NCBI RefSeq assembly: GCF_004798865.1 | Contig: NW_025336087.1 | Span: 50,822,214 to 50,886,213, forward strand | From: Varanus komodoensis | Taxonomy: Eukaryota; Chordata; Lepidosauria; Squamata; Varanidae | Direction: 5' to 3' | DNA length: 64,000 nucleotides | Made by a program: the position numbers and the translations under genes | The notes under the pieces: generated by a model | What the model saw: the letters and a program-made list of their open reading frames with translations, nothing else | Database searches by the model: none | What the model was told of the DNA's origin: nothing | Part shown: in pieces, positions 55,892 through 64,000 of the stretch | How positions within the stretch are numbered: the first letter of the stretch is position 1 | Layout of the letters: the number at the start of each line of letters is the position of its first letter

Positions 55892-56466
55892 GAAGCATAG
55901 AATAGTTGAGTGGGAAGTGGCCAAGAAGGCCATCAAGTCCAACCCCCTGTTGATGCAGGATGCCAAGTCACACCATCCCACTCAGATAACTGTCTAATTA
56001 TTTCTCCAGTGTCTCTAGTGTGAGAGAGCCTCCAACCTCTCTTGGCAGCTGGTTCCATTGCCATATTGCTCTGGCAGTTAGCAAATTCTTCCTTGTATCT
56101 AGCCTGCACCTGGTGTACTGTAGTTTAAGTTCACTGTTCCTACACTCTGGAGTGAGGTCTTTTCCTTCTTCTTTGTAACAGCCTGTGAGGTGCCTGTAGA
56201 GGCCTATCATGCCACCTCATAGTCTTCTTTTCTCAAGGTTGAACAGGCCCATTTCTTTCAGAAGACTTATTTTCCAGGCCTGGTATAATCTTTGTTGCCA
56301 TCCTCTGAACCCTCTCCAGATTATCTTCACCTTTTTTAAACAAGTGTGGCCAAAACTGAATGTTGTATTCCAGGTGAGGTCTGACTAATGCAGAGTAGAG
56401 AGGAATCAGCACTTCTCTTTTTCTGGAGGTGATACCTCTATAATGAAACCTCGTGTAAAAAGACAT
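55892..56466 (-). mobile_element. CR1 LINE, C-terminus of ORF2 plus 3' UTR
   Basis: Minus-strand translation gives KREVLIPLYSALVRPHLEYN and IQFWPHLFKKGEDNLERVQR, then in a neighbouring frame CRLDTRKNLLTARAIWQWNQ and LPREVGGSLTLETLEK. These are the hallmark CR1 reverse-transcriptase C-terminal motifs. The 3' UTR ends in the inverted 'gcatagaatagttgagtg' terminus. At least one frameshift separates the two blocks, and everything 5' of them is lost. Confidence 0.9.
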
Positions 56467-56567
56467 TCTTCCTCTCTCAAAGAAAACATCCAGGGGAAAT
56501 GCCTCATCTAGAGAAGCTCCGCAACATACCAGCTATTGTGGGTTGAACAGGGTGGGATGCGGGCGTT

Positions 56568-56568
<1 letters not shown>

Positions 56569-56603
<35 letters not shown>
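56569..56603. repeat. (CA)n microsatellite
   Basis: About 17 perfect CA units. Confidence 0.97.
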
Positions 56604-56605
<2 letters not shown>

Positions 56606-58468
56606 ATACCAACACCCTAAAATGTGACAATTGAACTGCAGTTCCATGTACAACAGTGATAGAATCATGACTGGAGTCACATCTTGAGAAATGTGTAACT
56701 CCGAACAGGTTTGCACGGACCCTGAAATTGCCCCATCCTGTGAATTCCCTGACAGTCTCCTTTTTGCTATATACATTCTTACAGGGGATAGATAAACTAC
56801 ACATTACATTAAACACATAGCTAGCAGTCCCTCCATTATTATTCACAGTCATTATTACTCGCAATCAAATATATAGGAACTACTTATGGGGAAAGGGAGA
56901 GTTAAACTTCCTCTCTCCTCCCCATATCCATATTTTCCCTTCTGCACAGACACTTCATGAAGAAAGCAAAAATTTTCCATTGGTCCCAATTAAAGTGTGT
57001 CTCTGTGTTTGTATCTTCTGAATATGTGCCCTGCGTGTGTGACGAATCTCAGGTGGGGACAGGGGGAAAGCTCCAATTGCCCCTCCTGGATGTAAAGAGG
57101 TCCCGAATCAGCTTGGGGTTCCACATCTGCTTCGTTAATGAAATGTGGGGGTTGGCCCTGAAATAACTCCTGCTCCTACCGCAGGCTTCCCCAGTTTGGT
57201 GGCCTCCAAATGCTTTTGATGCTGGCCCCCATCATGCCCAGCCACCATGGCCAGTGCCCAGGAAGGCTGAGAGTTCGAGTGTGATTGATCTGGAAGGAGC
57301 CAGGTTGAGGCAGGCTGTTCTGCGGCCTGAGCCAGAATCGCTTGCTTCAGAAGAACAATAATGGAGGGCTATTACTGGTAACTGGGATGAGTACAGATAA
57401 ATACCTGCCTTACTCCCGTCGAGGTGTTGTTCTCTGATTCTTCATACAGGCCTCGTGTTTGTTTTGTTTTGTTTTTTCTCCAGTGCAGCTGCGGAGGCTG
57501 GAACTTGAAGGATGACCACAAATGAGAAAGACTCCCAAACTCTTTCTTCTGCTGCCATTTCCTTTTGAAAATTACTTTCTGTGCTGCTTTTACCCCTGCC
57601 GCAGAAAAGCTACCAGTATTTGTATACGCCCCCCCTGCCCCAAATTAAAAAGAGACTGAGGAAGAAGCACCTCTTCCTCTGCTTGCCAGTGCGGCCTCAG
57701 TGGCAGCACAGAATGAAACAAAACAAAAGCAAATCCCACAGAACGGCATGTAACACACACCATTTCCTAAGTGCTGCTGCTGCAGTGTCTGTAGATTTCC
57801 TTCATAAAATTATCCTTCACAAGAGATTGCCTTTCCGGAGGAAAATTCCCCTCCAGGTGTATATTTCAGGTATGGAAACTCAGTTTATGCAGAGAAATGG
57901 CAAAATAGGCACAAAAATGATAACTGCAGCCCTCACCACATCTCAACAAGAACACACACCTGCTCACCCTCTTGTATGAAATATCTTCTAGTCTGTGGAG
58001 CAGAGGAATGACTGGAGAGTAAAGCAGGATTCACTCGATTTTCTGTATATTTATAGGAATAAGCAGCACGATTGCCTTGAAATGGGGGCAGGGGAGGTTA
58101 TCAGATGCCTGCTGTTGCTGTCTTGTCCCCTCCTTTCTGTCACATTCCCCAATACCAATGAAGCTTTCTCTTGACCTCCAAACATTGGTTGGTGGGAAGA
58201 CTAAGCAGAGAGTCAGAGAAATTCAGGAGGAATAAGAATGGCTGTTGTACTCTTCTCTGAAAGATACAGATACATGTAACATAATGTGGCCTTAAAGTTC
58301 AGGCCAAGATGAAGGAATCACTTAAGACAAAGGATTCTCGGGCCAATCCTTACAATGGTGTTCAAAGTGATTTCTTAAAGGCATAAGGTGAGGAGATGAC
58401 AAAGGTCCTTGTGGTATGCTAGAGGAGAAGGAGAGCATCTATCTTCTGTGTGTGTTCATGCATGTGTG
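56604..58468. other. Mostly unique; one MITE half copy
   Basis: The segment 57184-57280 ('aggcttccccagtttggtgg', 'ggcccccatcatgcccagcc', 'atggccagtgcccaggaagg') resembles the palindromic element at 29234. A strong acceptor-like tract (T-rich then 'tctccag') ends at 57483, followed by the string CSCGGWNLKDDHK and a stop. No matching exon is known upstream. The rest is unrecognised. Confidence 0.35.
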
Positions 58469-58617
58469 TGGCTTCCATACAGCCTGAAATATCTGATCCT
58501 GCTTAATCTTGGAAGTTAAGCAGGGTTGGGCCTTGTTAAAATCTGGATGGGAGACTTAAATGTGGTGAATCACTCAGAGAGCTTCAGCTACAGGTGCTAT
58601 AGAAATGTAATGTAATG
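58469..58617 (+). mobile_element. 5S rRNA-headed SINE with L2-like tail
   Basis: The head (58469-58556) follows vertebrate 5S rRNA: 'ggcttccatacagcctgaaa', then 'cttaatcttggaagttaagc', 'agggttgggccttgttaaaa' and 'tctggatgggag'. It covers the 5S A-box, intermediate element and C-box that drive internal pol III transcription. After 'cttaaatgtggtgaat' the sequence changes to 'cactcagagagcttcagcta' and 'caggtgctatagaaatgtaa', the terminus of the L2-like LINEs in this window. A 5S head on a LINE tail is the definition of SINE3 elements. I see no conserved middle domain between the two parts. A plain 5S pseudogene would not carry the L2 terminus. Confidence 0.8.
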
Positions 58618-59317
58618 TCATCATCAGCATCATCTTGGATTCCTTGACACTGGTGCTTTGAAACAGCTTGCAGGTATCTTATTCTGCAATAGCTTGTTCA
58701 GTAATGTCGCATCCCTCTCTGATACATAATATCCCCAATCCATTATTCACATTAGCCATTCCAGTAATGGTGTATGAAGAACAATATCTGTGTTGCCTGC
58801 TATGAATCATTAACCAGGGAAGTGGAGATGGAGTAGCACAAAGAGAAGAAAAAGAATCAGAAGGATGAAATAAAATATTCTCCTGCATGCCATAGTTTAG
58901 CACAGTAGGTCACACAAAATGTGCTGCCTTTAGTTGTCCATAGGAGGCCTCCTGCCCATTGATCTTGTGTCCTTCAAATGCCCTCTAGTGGTGAAACGTC
59001 TGTATTGGAATGCTTGTTGTTCCCCGCCCCAAAGGATAACGGAGCACTTACACAATTGAAGCCTTTGTGTGAATGAGCAAAGTGTTCTCTGAAAAGTTGT
59101 TACAGAAAATTGTCCATGCATGCTGAAAGCCCCTTACCCTCCACCTGTTATCTGTGATTTATGTAATGTAATACACAACAGTGCAGCTTTCTGCTTCACA
59201 GAGCGGAATGCAGAAGCAGAAAAAAGCAGGCATACCAAGGAAAGTGGATGTAAACCTGGCACCTTGCTGGGTTTCCCCAGGAGAGGTTCTTCTGTTAAAA
59301 GTGATAATTTCACGTAG
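58618..59317. other. Unique stretch, nothing recognised
   Basis: Short frames only. No repeat was identified. Confidence 0.4.
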
Positions 59318-59352
59318 CCTCTCTCTCTCTCTCTCTCTCCCTCCCTCCCTCC

Positions 59353-59398
<46 letters not shown>
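59318..59398. repeat. (CT)n polypyrimidine tract
   Basis: About 80 bases of almost pure CT with a CCCT interruption near 59339-59355. The polypurine strand yields artificial Arg-Glu frames. Mirror symmetry makes it a candidate triplex (H-DNA) former. Confidence 0.97.
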
Positions 59399-59399
<1 letters not shown>

Positions 59400-59954
59400 A
59401 TGTCCCTCAAGAATACTACTACTAAAAGGTACTACAAGAAGCTGGTAGGAAAAAGTGACATGCAATGAAATTGAAGGTGAGTGGATTGTTAAAAGGTATG
59501 CAAGATGGCCTTTACAGGCCACATTGACACAAGTGGCACAGGTCAACATTTTAGAAACACAGAATTTGGGAAGTTTAAAGGAATGAGATAATTCATTCCT
59601 AGGAAAGTCCTACGCATCATGGATTAGCTCATAGCATGTTTATGGCAGAGAGCGAGTGAGCAGTTGGAAAGAACAGAAATTAAGGGAAATGTTTAACCAA
59701 GTGCACCATAACCAAGATGCAGATAAAGAAAGCATTCCTTGTAAAATAGTTAGATGACTCAAGCAACCCCGCCCCCACACTACCCAGAGAAGGCAAAAAA
59801 AAAAAAAAAAAATCTATCTTGAAAGCTGTGTATGGTCTGCCATTTGGTGTAAATGTAGATTTTAGCATTGGGGGAACTCTACACCCCAAGAAGCTTAGCT
59901 TTCAGTTTCAAACAAGATATTTCTAGCCTTCCTAACCACCACCAAGTTGAGTTA

Positions 59955-60172
59955 AGGAATGTAGAAAGCAGCTTTATACCAGGACAGACTAGCTCACTAG
60001 TTCAAAAATAATTTCTCTAACTAGCACTAGCTATTCAGGGTCCCTCTTGCAGATACCTTTCCCATCAACTGATCATTAAAAAGATTTTTTAAAGTCCACA
60101 TGCTTGGGATTGAACTTGCGACCTGCTGCAGGCAAAGCAAGGCCTCTGCCACTGGGCAGTGACCCTTTCCCT
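59955..60172 (-). mobile_element. tRNA-headed SINE with L3-like tail
   Basis: The plus strand reads 'ggaatgtagaaagcagcttt', 'ataccaggacagactagctc', 'gattgaacttgcgacctgct' (inverse B-box), 'ggcaaagcaaggcctctgcc' and 'actgggcagtgaccctttcc' (inverse head). The complete SINE is present with small internal changes. Confidence 0.75.
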
Positions 60173-60185
60173 TGGCCTTGAAAGC

Positions 60186-60420
60186 TTATTTATTCATTTA
60201 TTGCACTTCTATACCTCCCACACTCTGAAGCCTCTCTGGGTGGTTTACAAATTTTAAAAACATATAAAGAACCAATAATGTAATCATTTAAATAACACAA
60301 TACACAATAAAACCAATATAGCAGCATCAACAATCCTGTAGTCAGAATTAGTACATGGCACAGCAACGACAATAATAAAAGCATTAAAACTAGCGCTTAT
60401 CTATTAAAATATCTGGAAAA
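60186..60420 (-). mobile_element. L2-type LINE tail, reverse orientation
   Basis: The words 'ttatttattcatttattgca', 'cttctatacctcccacactc' and 'gaagcctctctgggtggttt' are the reversed L2-like terminus, followed by A-rich 3' UTR words. It abuts the SINE at 59955-60172. Confidence 0.6.
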
Positions 60421-60476
60421 TAAAAAGGTTTATTCTTTATACAAAGAAAGCACAGGGGGCACTGAGCATACCTCTC

Positions 60477-60655
60477 TCATACCCCACCTTTCTTCTTGCA
60501 GCTTACAAGTTTTTCCTTCTCTCCATTGTATTCCTGCAACAGCAGCCCTGCGAGGTAGGCTGTGCTGAAACTCCAAAACTGGCATAAAGTCATCCTGCTT
60601 CATGACTGAGTAGGGACTAGATCTTCCGAGTCAAAGTCCAGCACTTGGCTCTCAA
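60477..60655 (-). mobile_element. Sauria SINE, diverged
   Basis: The words 'cataccccacctttcttctt', 'gcagcttacaag', 'cagccctgcgaggtaggctg', 'gactgagtagggactagatc' and 'gagtcaaagtccagcacttg' are the inverse Sauria SINE body and part of the head. The copy has drifted strongly. Confidence 0.6.
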
Positions 60656-63600
60656 TGTGGGTGACATCTGGTGACATTTCAGATGCTAGTGCATCTTCTA
60701 GGCCACACTGTCCTGCTATCCTGGGGGAGACTTCTGTACTTCCATTCTGTGCCTGAGAAGGATTCCCAAGGCTGAACACAATATAGTCCTAGGCTGTTTA
60801 CTAGGGTAAGTTTCAGGCTCAGCCATGCGTTTCCTGGGAGTGCCCAACAGACTCATCACTCCCTTTAGCAGAGAAACCTATTTACATTTTGCATCTATAA
60901 AACAACTTTGGCTGTGACAGCAGTTTAAGGAATTCTGCAGGAACACCACATGTACATCTGATACAGGAAGATCTCAGATCTCTATGGTCTTAGGCAGGTT
61001 AACTAAACATCTGTGAATTGGTTCTTTGTTTTGTAAACTGGAGATGTGTTCATAGCTAGAACGAAGAGTTGAAATCTGTGACATGGAATTGATTCCCAGC
61101 TTACTCACTGCTGCCAAAATGCTGTTGCAGCAAAAGAGAAAAATAATAATGCCACCTACTCAATTTCATGGTTATATTCAAATATGGAATGGAACTGGGA
61201 ATGGGGATTCGTTTAATGTTACAGACACCAGTGATATTGTGGGCACTATTTAATTAAGGACAATCATTAGGACAAGTCCAAACTTTCTCCTTGCTTTCTT
61301 CAGCATATTCCTGACCACGATAGTTGCCCAGGCACCTATAGGTACTAAAACTGGCATTTCTGTACATCAGAAGCTGATTCCCTTTCTCCACTTCCCTCCA
61401 TGACTCCACTTTTATAACAGGCACTCTGTCTGGGGCTGTTGGACTGCATGTGTCCACCTCTGGTGAGGCTCAAGTGGTCATGGGGACCCAGAATTTCCCT
61501 TATGAGCACCAGCACTAGGTAGGGGAAGCCTTAAGTTTTCCTGGCAGGTACAAGGAACGTCTTCCCTGATCTCTGATCTGTGGGTGTCCATGGGGAGGCC
61601 AGGGAGCACTTGCCCCCTGGCCTCAGAATCCCGAACATTTATATTTATTTCCGTGCACAAGACATGCACCCATCTAGCTAGCCGACAGGAGGTTCAGGGT
61701 GCTTTCTCAGACTAGGACCTGCACTTTTCTGGAGGAGATTTTTCCCAGGCTTGGAGGCAGCTCAGATGAACGTTTGCAAAAGATGAATGTTGCTTGATTT
61801 GCTCTAATGATGCTACTTTTGCAAATGCTACATGAATGGGATAGCAGAAAAATACAATAAGGATATAAACAAAGGAGCTGCGCTGCCTTTTTGTGAGGAG
61901 CCTGTTGATGCTACTGGTCCTAGCTCAGTCTTTTGAGAGGCAGGCAGTGGTGGAGGCCAAGAATAGAAACTGAGACTAGCCCAGCAGAATAGCACCCAAA
62001 AGTGCTGACAACATTCTTAGGGAATAGGTCATGGACATTATTTCCTTGGGAAATACAAACTTAGCGCTACTCTCCTGGTTGGTTGAAGATTGAAGGAAGG
62101 CACAAAGGTTTTCTATATAGGGTTGCTAGAGAGAGAAAACAAAGAAGCAGAGTTGTTTCTATGCATCCAATTATGAATATCTGCAACTATTTAAAAAAGC
62201 CAAATGCATCACACAAGCCCCAGGTATATCATCAGGCCTCATGGAAGTGGTACTCTGTGTATCTGTCTCAAAAAAAGACAGAAAATATCCAGGTACAGGC
62301 AGGACCAGGGCATGAGAGTGGTGGAAATGACTGAGGCAGCTTTCCTTGATCAACAGGAAAAACTAATATAGGGAACTGATAATGAAAGCAAAAACTCATG
62401 TGTAACATTTACACATGAGTTGCTTATCCAGTGCTAGAGTCATGACTTCAGGCATGATAGTATAGGTCCAAAAGCATTCTGTTGGGCATCACTTTCTAAA
62501 TATTCTCCTCAGTGAGCATACTCTGCTGCTTTGAAAGTAACCCTTATAAATTGCATTTTCCCAGCCAGTAGTACAAAACATGCATGGCACAATCATTACC
62601 AAAGTCTGTGCTGACTACAAAAACTTCAATGAAGCTGCAAGACAGTGGTTCCCATGAAGATGCTTCTGGCTTCCTGTCTGTCATGAACAGGAAAAAGGTG
62701 TCGATTGAACAGCAACCTAGTTTGTCATATGCAAGAGCCATACATGAAAGCTGTACTCTTATCAATCCTTGGGTATTGTGGATGACATGATGTTGCTTTT
62801 TGTGGTAAAACCAGTACCATTTATAACATGATAGGCCATTATAGTTTCATGTTGAAGCAGGCAATGAAATATACAGAATTTTGTACAGGCAATTCTAAGT
62901 ACACATGTACAAGAATGCAAAACAATTCAATAAGGTTGTGTGATTAAACCATAAAGAAAGAAGTTGTGAAGGCTAACATTTTCATGACATTCTAAGTTTT
63001 AGCAGATGTTTCTTGCAAAGAACAATCATCTCTAGGTGTAATATTTGTAGAAGAAAGTAGTGGGAATGCATCTTTTCATAAGGGGTTCCTACTCCTAGTG
63101 GGGGAAGCTGTTTCACCACCCAGCACTCGCAAAGGAAAACCACGTCTATGGTTGGCTGGAAGAGCGTCTCCTTGCAGGGGGAATGTGCTGAGTCTATAAG
63201 CCAGTGTGAGTCGGTGCATGGGTGTTTGTGTGTGCGTGTCCGTGTGTGCACATTTGTGGTCCCAGGCACTCAGGACTGAAAGCTTTACAGCTACATGTAG
63301 CTTTACAGGCCACATGCAGGAATCACCAGCAGATGCATGATCTTCTCAAGCTATTTTGAATATCCAGCCTCCCTGTGTGAGTTCCCACCCTCCTTTGATG
63401 GCAGAACTCTTGCTTTGCCTTTGTGCTGCTAAGAGTCCAGGCTCAAGTCTTCCATGCTGTGGAGTGCCAGGAGGGCCTCTTCCCTCTCCCACCTGCAAGC
63501 TGTTTGGTGAGTTATTCTGAGGAAAAACCAAGCCTTAGCTAATTTATTCTGTGTTTCATTTTATTTTTAAAATGCAACTGCCCATTTCTGAAGTTCTGTC

Positions 63601-63849
63601 TCCTTGGCTCTTGAACACAGCCATACAATTGGAAACTAAAGCTAATTCCGTTCTGTTCCCTGAAGTGGGATTTTACTCTGGAAAGGGCCTCTACTCTTCT
63701 CCACAGGTACAAGGCATAAGCCTCACATATTCAGACTAAGAGTTATTTAATCAGTGGAGACAGCAAATATTCCTAAATCTTGCAATCTGTCCTACCAGGA
63801 AGGGTTGAAAGTGGAGCCTTTCATTTATCACAAATATACATTTGAAGAA
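60656..63849. other. Unique stretch, nothing recognised
   Basis: About 3.2 kb without recognised repeat, RNA gene or exon. A (GT)n-like run lies near 63220-63250. Frames are under 100 codons. Confidence 0.4.
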
Positions 63850-63901
63850 ACAGCCTTTCTGACTAGGCAGTGGTATAGAAATGAAATAATAAATAAATAA
63901 A
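63850..63901 (+). mobile_element. LINE/SINE 3' tail
   Basis: The segment 'ctgactaggcagtggtatag' then 'aaatgaaataataaataaat' is the terminal piece of a retroelement with an AAAT tail. It is too short for a family call. Confidence 0.4.
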
Positions 63902-64000
63902 TTTGCCTGTTACCACCATATATGCTTTAACAGTATCATTAACGAATAGGAAATCAAGTTTGACCAGTGATCACAATCTGTATCTTGAGTGCTGGGTAAA

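Noticed and set aside
57440-57525. Terminal exon encoding CSCGGWNLKDDHK after a strong acceptor
   Set aside because: Only 13 codons, no identified upstream exon in matching phase, and T-rich tracts ending in CAG are common.
58469-58556. A functional 5S rRNA gene
   Set aside because: The 5S similarity stops before the end of the molecule and changes into an L2-like tail, with several substitutions and no T-run terminator in the expected place.
59159-59549. Arg-Glu-rich frames on the minus strand
   Set aside because: Pure translation of the (CT)n tract.
1-64000. CRISPR array, prokaryotic operon, phage or organellar insert
   Set aside because: No regularly spaced identical repeats, no ribosome-binding-site-led gene strings and no long dense coding. 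The repeat families are those of a vertebrate nuclear genome.

Overview
The window is vertebrate nuclear DNA and almost certainly comes from a squamate reptile (lizard or snake). The evidence is its set of interspersed repeats. There are about nine copies or fragments of the tRNA-derived Sauria SINE, a Bov-B (RTE) LINE, and many L2-clade LINE 3' ends. CR1 and L3-like LINE pieces, tRNA-headed SINEs with an L3-like tail, and several families of short palindromic or terminal-inverted-repeat DNA elements are also present. Base composition is moderately AT-rich, CpG is sparse, and (TG)n, (CT)n and poly-A tracts are common. No bacterial, organellar or viral gene organisation is present.

I could not identify any host protein-coding gene with certainty. 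Open frames are short, overlap on both strands and mostly look like chance. The window is therefore best read as intergenic DNA or the inside of a large intron. Real coding ancestry is visible only in LINE reverse-transcriptase remnants: Bov-B at 5979-6822 (a 163-codon open stretch), CR1 at 55892-56466 and 42961-43281, and L2 at 3331-3931, 10381-10722, 29603-29967 and 30790-31255. Two short open blocks with splice-like borders and matching phase (23029-23169 and 27942-28097) are candidate exons of an unrecognised gene, at low confidence.

Layout. 1-7.5 kb is dense in LINE and SINE debris, ending in a tRNA-Leu(UAG)-like sequence (7440-7521) directly upstream of a SINE. 7.5-20 kb is mostly unique, with scattered L2 tails, palindromic elements and a 430-bp long-armed inverted repeat (18004-18431). 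20-34 kb holds one full Sauria SINE, inverted-repeat elements, both candidate exons and three repeat-free stretches that look like conserved regulatory DNA. 34-45 kb has more SINE, CR1 and MITE material. At 45234-45657 lies the best-defined mobile element, a non-autonomous hAT transposon with a perfect 8-bp target duplication and a CpG-rich interior. 47 kb has a degenerate 61-62-bp tandem array. 49-64 kb has an L3-like tail, paired Sauria SINEs, a CR1 copy, a 5S-rRNA-headed SINE with an L2-like tail (58469-58617), a long (CT)n tract and further tails.

Three SINE types sit near copies of the LINE whose 3' end they resemble: Sauria SINE with Bov-B, tRNA-headed SINE with L3/CR1, and 5S SINE with L2. 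This is consistent with SINEs using the LINE machinery. Family names come from memory of these families, not from a database search.
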